From Baffinella frigidus (taxonomy: Eukaryota > Cryptophyceae > Cryptomonadales > Baffinellaceae), in NCBI GenBank assembly GCA_026770585.1, contig MU646386.1:91604-105179 (forward strand): 13,576 bases of DNA, read 5' to 3'. The notes under the pieces are model-generated. The model worked only from the letters and a program-made list of their open reading frames with translations, made no database searches and had not been told where the DNA came from. The position numbers and the translations under genes were made by a program. The number at the start of each line of letters is the position of its first letter. Position 1 is the first letter of the stretch. This document shows positions 6,682 to 12,187 of this stretch, piece by piece.

Positions 6682-6747
6682 GGTGGGTATATCGGGAGGG
6701 ATCGGTGACCACTTGGTGGGTATATGGGGAGGGATCGATGACCACAT
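6682..6747 (+). repeat. 33-bp tandem repeat, two units
   Basis: GGTGGGTATATCGGGAGGGA at 6682 and GGTGGGTATATGGGGAGGGA at 6715, each continuing TCGRTGACCAC. The inner GGGAGGGATCG also occurs near 3880. Confidence 0.92.
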
Positions 6748-6749
6748 AC

Positions 6750-6771
6750 GGACTGCATAGCGATGCAGTCC
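6750..6771. repeat. Perfect 9-bp-arm hairpin
   Basis: GGACTGCAT and ATGCAGTCC flank a 4-base AGCG loop. No downstream T-run or adjacent gene, so nothing suggests a bacterial-type terminator. Confidence 0.92.
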
Positions 6772-6794
6772 TTCCCCGCCGGTCGGTTGTTAAA

Positions 6795-6881
6795 AAATCG
6801 GGGGTGTTGACTGAATTCTTCACAAATCTGGGGTGTTGAATGAATTATTCAAAAATCTGGGGTGTTGATTGAATTCTTGGG
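6795..6881 (+). repeat. 29-bp tandem repeat, three units
   Basis: Units start at 6795, 6824 and 6853 with AAATCKGGGGTGTTGA followed by TGAATT. The word GGGGTGTT also occurs near 11391. Confidence 0.92.
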
Positions 6882-6965
6882 CCCGCCTCGGCATTTTTCG
6901 ACAGGTTATGAGACTAGGCTTCGATGCTGTGTCAAGAGCAGCGGGCAGAGCACACAGCTCGCTTG

Positions 6966-6971
<6 letters not shown>

Positions 6972-7003
<32 letters not shown>

Positions 7004-7031
7004 CCTCTCCCTCTCCCTCTCCCTCTCTCTG
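6972..7031 (+). repeat. CT and CCCTCT microsatellite
   Basis: A (CT)n run changes to (CCCTCT)n near 7001. The reverse strand gives R/E-rich open frames that are artefacts of the repeat. Confidence 0.97.
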
Positions 7032-7065
7032 GTTGAACCATATACCCTCAACCCTCAACCCTTTC

Positions 7066-7655
7066 CAGCAATGATTCATCCCTGATCAAACCCATCGCGA
7101 TCATGCTCTTCCAACAAACCTTGCTCCGTGACTCTGCACCCTCAACTCTGACGTCCAAACATAGAGCGGTTTCCACATCTGGTGGCCACCCTCTCTCTTC
7201 CATCACGCAAAAAGATGTCACTGCTCGTACGAAACCCTCACCGGAATAGCAGCAAACCTCCAGCAACAATTCATGCCTGATCAGACCCATCGCGCTTCCA
7301 ACAAACCTTGCGCATTAACTCTACGGTGCGCATTCAAAGTTTAGGAGCAAGGTTTGGTAGAAGAGCATGATGCAGAGTCTATGAGGTCCTGAACTATGAA
7401 TGCGTAATCTATCCCTGATCAAACCCAGCGCAATCATGCTCTTCCAACAAACCTTGCTACTTGACGCTGCACCCTAAACTTTGAACGTTCAACCGGACGC
7501 TGCACCCTAAACTTTGAATGCTCAATGTTCAAATGTAGAGAGTTTTTCACATCGTTTGGTCACGTCCAAATGTAGAGCGGTTTCCACAGCTGGTGTCCAC
7601 CCTCTCTCTTCCATCACGCAAACATATGTCACTGCACGTGCGAAACCATCAACTT
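7066..7655. repeat. Scrambled local duplication
   Basis: A block starting CCCTGATCAAACCCATCGCG and containing CATGCTCTTCCAACAAACCT, then GTAGAGCGGTTTCCACA and CCACCCTCTCTCTTCCATCA, occurs at about 7079-7240 and again at about 7411-7653. A shorter partial copy lies at about 7265-7310. A reversed piece (GAGCAAGGTTTGGTAGAAGA, about 7346) matches the reverse complement of the same block. Inside the second copy GACGCTGCACCCTAAACTTT is itself doubled. No domain is visible in any frame. Confidence 0.8.
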
Positions 7656-7662
7656 CTGGTAT

Positions 7663-7801
7663 CCACTTAGCAGCCACAGCGGGCTCCACGGATACATTCC
7701 ATCTAAACTATTTGAACTAGAATCTTATCCATTTGCATTGGATTCTAACCGCGCTTACCCCGGATATCCGGGGGAAAAGGAACTCAGCCGCTGCTAAGTG
7801 C
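7663..7801 (+). mobile_element. F2 short inverted-repeat element, intact copy
   Basis: About 139 bp, CCACTTAGCAGCC to CCGCTGCTAAGTG. Contains TTCCATCTAAACTATTTGAA and a perfect internal palindrome CCCCGGATATCCGGGG (about 7758-7773), which has a different sequence from the palindromes in the copies at 4515 and 9407. Confidence 0.88.
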
Positions 7802-7822
7802 ACTCGGAGTCAGAACATTTCG

Positions 7823-7919
7823 CCTAAGTCAACTCCCCCTGAAATCCAGCGCCTTAAGTCAAATGCCGTCCATGGTGGCCAGGTCCATCTAAACGAAAAC
7901 AGGGGAAAGTTGACTTAGG
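7823..7919. repeat. F4-like inverted repeat around a spacer
   Basis: CCTAAGTCAACTCCCCCTG (7823-7841) and CAGGGGAAAGTTGACTTAGG (7900-7919) are near-perfect inverted repeats. They contain the AAGTCAACT/AGTTGACTT core seen in F4. The loop includes GTCCATCTAAAC, an F2-like word, so this may be a composite remnant. Confidence 0.8.
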
Positions 7920-7954
7920 TGAGCTGGTTGACTTAGCTGAAATCTTGTGGCTCG

Positions 7955-8055
7955 GAGTGAAGTGGGGCAAACCTCTCGGACATGCACGTCCATCCAGTCG
8001 AGAAACTCCGGAGCAATCATCCCGACCTGCATCCAACGCTTCAGTACATCCAAAG
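7955..8055 (-). pseudogene. Possible coding fragment, family not recognised
   Basis: On the minus strand the frame reads CTALDVLKRWMQVGMIAPEF then LDWMDVHVREVCPTS, an amphipathic, ordinary-looking stretch unlike the repeat-derived frames elsewhere. It sits beside the duplicated 23-base block and F1 fragment at 8056-8203. The larger frame (7889-8173) is only open because it continues into F1 sequence. I do not recognise a family. It could be a gene scrap or chance. Confidence 0.25.
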
Positions 8056-8203
8056 CTGTGCATATGTGCTGTCTAGTGCACCCTACAGTGGGCAAGCCGT
8101 AGGGGCATAGAGGTGTTCCTACGGATAAGGTAATGGAAACTCGGGCTCTCACTGTCCCAAAATCCCGCATCAATCATCATCTGTGCACATGTGCTGTCTA
8201 GTG
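8056..8203 (+). mobile_element. Truncated F1 composite flanked by 23-bp direct repeats
   Basis: F1 interior (8079 to about 8163) runs from ACCCTACAGTGGGCAAGCCG through CCTACGGATAAGGTAATGGA to CCCAAAATCCC. Both termini are lost. On its right it is joined to GCATCAATCATCATC, the same join (in reverse) as at the left edge of the F1 copy at 10695. The insert is bracketed by CTGTGCATATGTGCTGTCTA plus GTG (8056-8078) and its one-mismatch copy at 8181-8203. Confidence 0.82.
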
Positions 8204-8471
8204 ACACTGTGCTCTCTCTCTCCCCCAACTCTCCACGACTTCTCCTTACTCCAGTGAAACACCTACCATTTGGCCCCACATGCACTAGGACGGGGCTATT
8301 GGGCATCTGCCATTGCCGTGGAAATTGGGCATTCGGCACATCGGGTCTTGCTCCTGGCAAGAGAGATGTGACCTCCCTGCGTCTCTACTGTGTGTGTTTA
8401 AAGAAGAGTCTCTCTCTTAATGAAAGTATTTACTCCCTGTGGCTTGCACCGGGAGCCGTCAGAGGGCGAGG
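8204..8471. other. Gene-free stretch, nothing recognised
   Basis: A 97-codon plus frame (8191-8484) and a 95-codon minus frame (8073-8360) cross it; neither contains a domain I know. TTGGGCATCTGCCATTGCCG and TTGGGCATTCGG form a weak local repeat. Confidence 0.35.
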
Positions 8472-8618
8472 GCTGTTGGTTTAGGGTGTGAGGTTGAGGG
8501 TTTAGGGTGTAGGGTTTGGGGTTCAGGGTTTAGGGTTTAGGGTTCAGGGTTTAAGGTTTAGGGTTTAGAGTATAGGGTTTAGGGTTTAGGGTTTAGTGTT
8601 CAAGGAGTTAGGGTTTGC
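8472..8618 (+). repeat. Degenerate telomere-like tract
   Basis: TTTAGGG/TTCAGGG/TTTGGGG heptamers with the G-rich strand on plus, including consecutive TTTAGGG units near 8576-8596. Confidence 0.95.
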
Positions 8619-8677
8619 GTGAGGCAGGTAACACGATCTCGAGCCACACTGGCAGCAATGGTGTGAGCTACTTTTAG

Positions 8678-8745
8678 GAGGTACCTTTTGGTTGTTTTAT
8701 TCCCAACATGTGAGGTACCTTTAGATGTTTTTAATTCACAACATA
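8678..8745 (+). repeat. 34-bp tandem repeat, two units
   Basis: GAGGTACCTTTTGGTTGTTT and GAGGTACCTTTAGATGTTTT, each ending in CACAACATA or CCCAACATGT. F5 begins at its right edge, so F5 may have inserted at the array border. Confidence 0.82.
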
Positions 8746-8918
8746 CCACCAACCCTCACCGGAGGACCAAATCCATTGATTTCGACCTGTACCCAAAAGA
8801 TGATGATATACCAAGATTTTGTCAACTCAAGATCAGACACCCCAGATCTGGGGTGTCTGCAAGGTGAATTTGAGGTCTGAAAATCGACGATTTGGTCTTT
8901 TCGTGAGGGTTGGTGGTA
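8744..8918 (+). mobile_element. F5 short inverted-repeat element with palindromic core
   Basis: 175 bp. TACCACCAACCCTCAC (8744-8759) and GTGAGGGTTGGTGGTA (8903-8918) are perfect inverted repeats; similarity continues inward (GACCAAATC...GATTTGGTC). The outer TA could be a TA target duplication, as in Tc1/mariner or Stowaway-type elements, which would leave CCACCAACCCTCAC as terminus. Near its middle is a perfect 26-bp palindrome. Confidence 0.85.
8834..8859. repeat. Perfect 26-bp palindrome in F5
   Basis: The half-site CAGACACCCCAGA is followed by its exact reverse complement, without spacer. Confidence 0.97.
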
Positions 8919-8984
8919 CCACACGAGGATGCTAGAGGGGCCCATCTGAATTCGATGTGCTTTTAAAAAGAGGGCATTTGTGTA

Positions 8985-9110
8985 GTAACTTTTTTTGAAT
9001 GGTCACGTGACTCTGCTCAAATTGCACAGTGAGGAGGTTACTTTACCTTATCCTGGTACAAATATTCACAACCCCACATGTAAATAGGCACCTCTAGTAT
9101 TCTCAAGTGA
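8985..9110 (-). mobile_element. F3 element, diverged partial copy
   Basis: CTGGTACAAATATTCACAAC followed by CCCACATG and TTCTCAAGTG matches the F3 end at 12343-12398 (CTGGTACAAATTCTAACAAC, CCCACATTG, CCTCAAGTGG). TGGTCACGT near 9000 matches the F3 palindrome arm. The other half is not recognisable; the left limit is uncertain. Confidence 0.6.
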
Positions 9111-9300
9111 TAACTGACCACCGGGTGACCCAGAATCTCAAAAGCTAAGTTATAGGGTGGCTCTTATGTAGAAAGGATCTTGGTAGAGGAGAGAGGGTGG
9201 CATGCTGTGGGAGAGCGAGAGTACACGATTTACAGGTGTGATGTACCGCTCCACGATAAGTGTCATGATCGGAAGACGCACGTGCACATGTGCGTTTTCG

Positions 9301-9406
9301 CACTTACGGGAGGCAATACAGTAGGGACATAGGGAGTTTCCTACAGATAAGGTATCAGTTTTTCGGCCCGATTCAGGCCGGAAATCCCCTCGTTGCCCGC
9401 TGTGTG
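9301..9406 (+). mobile_element. F1 element, 5-prime truncated
   Basis: Begins inside the first hairpin (ACTTACGGGAGGCAATACAG), keeps CCTACAGATAAGGTATCAG, a TCGGCC...GGCCGGA hairpin, and ends AATCCCCTCGTTGCCCGCTG then TGTG. The left third is missing. The right end abuts an F2 element with no intervening base. Confidence 0.82.
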
Positions 9407-9544
9407 CCACTCAGCAGCCACTGGGGGCTTCACGGATACAGTCCATCTCGACGATTTGTACTACAATCTTATCCATCACCCTCTAACCTAACCAAAATTT
9501 CACCTTGGATCAAGGTGAAAAGGTGTTCGGTCGCTGCTAAGTGG
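9407..9544 (+). mobile_element. F2 short inverted-repeat element inserted beside helicase motif II
   Basis: 138 bp, CCACTCAGCAGCC to CGCTGCTAAGTGG, with CAGTCCATCTCGACGATTTG and a CACCTTG/CAAGGTG inner palindrome around GAT. Its right end lies 15 bases from the Walker B (VLVLDEV) codons of the helicase fragment, and no helicase sequence is found on its other side. Confidence 0.87.
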
Positions 9545-9711
9545 GGGTGGGGGCTGAGCACCTCATCGAGCACGAGTACTTGAAGAAGTTGCCAGTTTTC
9601 AGCAGGCTGGCCCGTCAAAATGTTGCGCATCTGGTCGACGTTCTTGAGAACACCGCATCCTGCGAGCGAGTGCAGCGTCTGCCGTGCAACACGCCATTTC
9701 AGCGACAAGCA
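9545..9711 (-). pseudogene. PIF1-type helicase fragment, motifs Ia to II
   Basis: The minus strand reads QTLHSLAGCGVLKNVDQMRN, then a short linker ILTGQPAENWQLLQ, then VLVLDEV. In PIF1/RRM3 family helicases a TLHSxAGxG motif is followed some 35-45 residues later by the Walker B motif (VLxIDEVSM), as here (TLHS codons 9667-9678; VLVLDEV codons 9559-9579). The part just upstream of TLHS (NGVLHG in another frame) resembles the family's TGxAA region but is frameshifted. The fragment is bounded by an F2 element downstream and an F3 element upstream, and the rest of the roughly 500-residue helicase is absent. TLHSxAG favours the cellular PIF1 type over the Helitron helicase. It cannot encode a working enzyme. 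Confidence 0.78.
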
Positions 9712-9922
9712 CCACTCGAGGCCGGAAAGGGGACCATTTCAAATGTGGGGTTGTTAAATTTAGTACCAGTTACGGGCAGGCTTGGTCACGTATCTCAGGG
9801 AAATCCCGGAAATACGTGACCGAATGCCCCTATGTGTGTAAAAATTACTACACCCCGCTTTCCCCCCCTTCACTTGTAAAGGAATCCTGTTTTAAAATAG
9901 TCGTATTTCTAGCCTCGAGTGG
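9712..9922 (+). mobile_element. F3 element, copy A, inside a PIF1 gene
   Basis: 211 bp, CCACTCGAGGCCGGAAA at the left, TTTCTAGCCTCGAGTGG at the right. It aligns over its full length with the inverted copy at 12188-12398, also 211 bp. The middle has GGTCACGTAT (about 9784) and ATACGTGACC (about 9812) as inverted arms around CTCAGGGAAATCCCGGA, an imperfect palindrome. It separates the helicase P-loop remnant (9923-9942) from the motif Ia to II piece (9545-9711). Confidence 0.88.
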
Positions 9923-9973
9923 GACTTCCCTGCGACACCGCCAGAGGATGTGGGCCAGAGGTGAGAAAACTCC
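9923..9973 (-). pseudogene. PIF1-type helicase fragment, P-loop region
   Basis: Minus-strand codons 9922-9942 read GGVAGKS. Upstream, GVF and AHIL match the spacing of GVF...GHNLFF in the better-preserved copy at 12888-13137, but one frameshift separates them. PIF1 helicases have GxAGTGKS here; two residues of the P-loop are missing, so ATP binding would be lost. With 9545-9711 this is one broken gene split by F3. Alone it would be too short to identify. Confidence 0.55.
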
Positions 9974-9980
9974 GCATGTG

Positions 9981-10049
9981 ACACCCTAAACCCAAAACCT
10001 TAAACCCAAAACCACGTGTGCCAGCCTCGAACCCCTAAACCCCAACTGC
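9981..10049 (-). repeat. Telomere-like tract, C-rich on plus
   Basis: CACCCTAAACCCAAAACCTT, later AACCCCTAAACCCCAACTG. Opposite orientation to the tracts at 3347 and 8472. It starts within ten bases of the 5-prime side of the helicase fragment. Confidence 0.88.
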
Positions 10050-10091
10050 GCTTCCCTGAGCCTCGGCCACAGGGCTGCCGGCCCGACCATA

Positions 10092-10252
10092 CCACAGCGG
10101 ACTGCGAAGGGATTTCTGAATAACTCTTAAGCGATAAGACCTAGGACCCTACGGTAGGCAACCCGTAGGGACATAGGGGGGGTTCCTACGGATAAGGTAA
10201 CGGAAACTCGGCCCAAAACGGGCCGAAAATCCCCTCGTAGCCCGCTGTGTGG
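10092..10252 (+). mobile_element. F1 short inverted-repeat element, best-preserved copy
   Basis: 161 bp, CCACAGCGGACTGCGAAGGG at the left and CCCCTCGTAGCCCGCTGTGT then GG at the right. First hairpin CCCTACGG/CCGTAGGG perfect with an 8-base loop (about 10147-10170); second hairpin TCGGCCC/GGGCCGA perfect (10208-10226). The block TTCCTACGGATAAGGTAACG is the most conserved part across copies. Confidence 0.92.
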
Positions 10253-10293
10253 CTAACGACCAACTCTTGAGCATTGCTTGCTCTGAAAGCCAT

Positions 10294-10431
10294 CCACGCA
10301 GTGGACTACGGACCTTTCATCAAAAGTCAACTTACCCTGTGGGCAGTTAACTTTAATAATTTTCTGATGCAAATTTGGTCACGTTACCGCTAAATCTAGG
10401 GGTCCCGAAACCTTCGAAGGCCACCGTGTGG
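10294..10431 (-). mobile_element. F4 element, most complete copy
   Basis: 138 bp. CCACGCAGTGGACTACGGAC at the left is the reverse complement of the GTCCGTAGTCCACCGTGTGG end at 11468-11487; the right end is CCTTCGAAGGCCACCGTGTG then G. The core has AAAGTCAACT (10323-10332) and AGTTAACTTT (10345-10354) around ACCCTGTGGG. It also carries the CAAATTTGGTCACGT block (reverse of 11398). Confidence 0.8.
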
Positions 10432-10540
10432 TGTGCTCAATAAGCCCTCCCGCAGGAGCAGAGACTCTGCAACATCGCTCAGGGCCGTCGGCATCAAACC
10501 CTACATTATCCGAGGAAACCAATTTTTCTCTCATTTGATG
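10432..10540. other. Gene-free spacer, nothing recognised
   Basis: Spacer between F4 and F6 elements; a 60-codon minus frame (10379-10561) covers it without any domain. Confidence 0.4.
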
Positions 10541-10610
10541 GCAACGAAAATTACTACACAATTCGATCTTACTAGTAATATTAAAGCATTCGTGTAGTAA
10601 TTTTCATTGA
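10541..10610 (+). mobile_element. F6 short fold-back element, copy 3
   Basis: GAAAATTACTACAC (10546-10559) and GTGTAGTAATTTTC (10592-10605) are perfect 14-base inverted repeats. The loop contains GATCTTACTAGTAATATTA, matching copy 1 at 4952-5022, and a TTACTAGTAA palindrome. Confidence 0.82.
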
Positions 10611-10633
10611 AATCCAATGAAAGAAAATTAGGG

Positions 10634-10694
10634 TTCTCCGGATAAACACCCCAAACTAGGAATGGCACCTGGGCTCCGATGATGATTGATGCGG
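10634..10694 (+). repeat. 61-bp direct repeat, copy a
   Basis: Starts TTCTCCGGATAAACACCCCA and ends CGATGATGATTGATGCGG. Paired with 10887-10947 (nine differences by eye). An F1 element begins immediately at its right edge. Confidence 0.88.
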
Positions 10695-10834
10695 GATTTT
10701 GGGGCACTGAGAGCCCGATTTTCCGTTACCTTATCTGTAGGAACCCCCCTATGCCCCTACGGCTTGCCTACTGTAGGGTCCTAGGCCTTGTCGCTTAGAG
10801 GTTATTCAAAATCCCTTCGAAGTCTGCTGTGTGG
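10695..10834 (-). mobile_element. F1 element, reverse, one end lost
   Basis: Reverse orientation. The right edge (10810-10834, ATCCCTTCGAAGTCTGCTGT then GTGG) is a normal F1 left terminus; the other edge stops at GGGATTTTGGGGCACTGAGA without the CCACACAGC end, fused to GATTGATGCGG of the 61-bp repeat. The same fusion, inverted, appears at 8163-8180. Confidence 0.82.
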
Positions 10835-10836
10835 AG

Positions 10837-10863
10837 GGTACCTGGCCACCTGGCCAAGGTACC
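10837..10863. repeat. Imperfect palindrome
   Basis: GGTACCTGGCC and TGGCCAAGGTACC pair with a one-base bulge; CCTGGCC is then repeated at 10870. Confidence 0.7.
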
Positions 10864-10886
10864 ATCCACACCTGGCCAAAATAGGT

Positions 10887-10947
10887 TTCTCCGGATGAAC
10901 ACCCCAAAGCAGGAATATCACCTGACCGCCGATGATGATTGATGCGG
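10887..10947 (+). repeat. 61-bp direct repeat, copy b
   Basis: TTCTCCGGATGAACACCCCA through CGATGATGATTGATGCGG. This copy continues into the 110-bp tandem array rather than an F1 element, and so probably shows the undisturbed context. Confidence 0.88.
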
Positions 10948-11281
10948 CGCCGGTGAACGTTGCGACGGCAACGCGCTTCTCCCCATGACTGCACGCCTAA
11001 TGTCAGTAACGTCATACGTCCAATAAAAGTCTCTTCTCAGTGACAGTATTGATTAATTGTTTTTGGGAAACGAAGCGGCGCCAGTGAATGTTGCAACGGC
11101 AACGCGCTTGTCCACATGCATACACGCCTAGTGTCAGTAACAGTGTTGTTCTTGGGAAACAAAGGTTACTACATCGTTGGAGAGTCAACGTTGCGAGGGC
11201 AACGCGCTTCTCCCCATGCCTGCACGTGTAACGTCAGTAAAAGTATCGATTAATTGTTTTTGGGAAACGAAGGCTGCTGCC
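10944..11281 (+). repeat. About 110-bp tandem array, three units
   Basis: Units start near 10944, 11073 and 11184 and share GCGGCGCCRGTGAAYGTTGC or its variant, GGCAACGCGCTTSTCCMCATG, TGTCAGTAA and TTGGGAAACRAAG. Each has a conserved small hairpin: GTTGC, a 4-base loop (GACG, AACG, GAGG), GCAAC. Minus-strand frames here are repeat-derived. Confidence 0.88.
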
Positions 11282-11394
11282 TTTCCCAACAAAATGAGGA
11301 AACGAAGGTTACTGCGCTTCCCAAAAATAACATAGTTGGAGAGACTGACCACCTGGTGGGCTACGCGTGTTTCATTGACCCCGGATTCTGGGGT
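11282..11394. other. Gene-free spacer, nothing recognised
   Basis: Tail of the tandem array (GGAAACGAAGGTTACTGCGC) and a CCACCTGGTGG word; no gene. Confidence 0.45.
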
Positions 11395-11487
11395 GTTACG
11401 TGACCAATTTGCATGAGGAAAAACATTAAGGTTGATTTTCTTCAGGCAAGTTGACTTTTGATGAAAGGTCCGTAGTCCACCGTGTGG
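11395..11487 (+). mobile_element. F4 element, partial copy
   Basis: GTTACGTGACCAATTTGCAT through GGCAAGTTGACTTTTGATGA to GTCCGTAGTCCACCGTGTGG. Matches the reverse complement of 10294-10390. The distal terminus is absent, and the AGTCAACT half of the core is degraded (GGTTGATTTTC). Confidence 0.78.
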
Positions 11488-11850
11488 TTACCGAGATTCG
11501 AGAGAGTGTAGCGTCTGGTGTGAGTGGTTGAGATTCGCACTGAAAACCGTGTTCAAACTGACAGACGCGGGTCACCGGAACCCCAGAAGATCATCAAGTG
11601 CAAAAGACAGATAATAGTCTGGCTACGCTAGACCTGAGGGGGGTTAATCGCAAAAGTCAACTCCCGTGAGGCCTCGAGTCAACTTGTGCCAACCTCGAGG
11701 AATTTCCTGGAACCTGCCCTTACGGCAACTTTTGATGGCCACCATCACGTCTCAAGTGGTTTGAGAGAAGTTCCTCCAACTCCACTAGAGACTTTGACTC
11801 CAGACTCTGAGAAATGTAGACAGTGATTCGAGAGTTGAGAAAACCCCCTC
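11488..11850. other. Gene-free stretch with F4-like motif pair
   Basis: AAAAGTCAACTCCC (about 11652) and GAGTCAACTTGTG (about 11677) carry the F4 word but in direct orientation. CCTCGAG (11672-11678) and CTCGAGG (11694-11700) form a hairpin. No gene is recognisable. Confidence 0.45.
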
Positions 11851-11894
11851 ATGACAGTACTTTGGGCGGTAGATTAATCCCCCTCGAAATCGGG

Positions 11895-11938
11895 AAATCA
11901 AAAATCGTCGATTTGCCCAAGCCGTGGGGGTTGGTGGT
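11895..11938 (+). mobile_element. F5-like right end, diverged
   Basis: TCAAAAATCGTCGATTTG followed by GTGGGGGTTGGTGGT resembles the F5 right end (TGAAAATCGACGATTTGGTC, GTGAGGGTTGGTGGT). The left end is not identifiable with confidence. Confidence 0.6.
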
Positions 11939-12007
11939 GTGTTTTCGCGATTCAGAGTTCCGGACTGTCTCTCCGTCTCATAAACCTGAAATCCGAAGCC
12001 CAAGACA

Positions 12008-12028
12008 CAACCCTAAACCCTACGCCCC
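12008..12028 (-). repeat. Short telomere-like tract
   Basis: CAACCCTAAACCCTACGCCCC; C-rich on plus. It lies just beyond the 3-prime limit of the second helicase fragment. Confidence 0.8.
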
Positions 12029-12118
12029 AGACTAACCACGCCAGATTGATCGAGGGAAACCGACGCCTTATCCACGTAAGATTTCCCTTGAAAGATGTCA
12101 AAAGTGGATGTTTCGATC

Positions 12119-12187
12119 ATCCTGGCGTGGTACCTTTCTCGAAGCGTTGTGATGAGGCGCCGCAGCGTGAAAGACTTCCCTGCCACG
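12119..12187 (-). pseudogene. PIF1-type helicase fragment, P-loop and following helix
   Basis: The minus strand reads GVAGKSFTLRRLITTLRERY then HAR; the first glycine codon straddles the F3 boundary. PIF1-family proteins have GxAGTGKS followed by a helix of the type FLLRxIIxxLRxR, which matches well. Two P-loop residues (one TG or GT pair) are missing, as in the fragment at 9923-9973. After HAR the frame stays open to about 12013, but the expected TASTGxAA motif does not follow. An F3 element interrupts the gene directly upstream. A likely upstream remnant (AAANENG) lies at about 12399-12421. Short, so family assignment rests on the P-loop context. Confidence 0.62.

Noticed and set aside
6750-6771. 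Hairpin considered as a transcription terminator
   Set aside because: Eukaryotic context, no adjacent gene and no T-run.
6820-7041. Arg/Glu-rich 73-codon minus frame
   Set aside because: It is a translation of the CT microsatellite and the 29-bp tandem repeat.
9712-9922. F3 considered as an intron of the helicase
   Set aside because: The ends are inverted repeats without clear GT/AG boundaries that would restore the frame, and the second copy is inserted in the opposite orientation at a different codon.
9545-9973. Helicase fragment considered as part of a Helitron
   Set aside because: TLHSxAGxG and FFTGxAGTG match the cellular PIF1/RRM3 type; no Rep (HUH) motif or Helitron end was seen.
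1448-10252. Target-site duplications around most F1 and F2 copies
   Set aside because: Flanks of the copies at 1448, 5483, 6408, 10092, 4515 and 7663 were compared by eye; no matching pair longer than two or three bases was found.
10944-11281. Regular repeats considered as a CRISPR array
   Set aside because: Units of about 110 bp are similar throughout, with no short-repeat/unique-spacer pattern; the host is eukaryotic.
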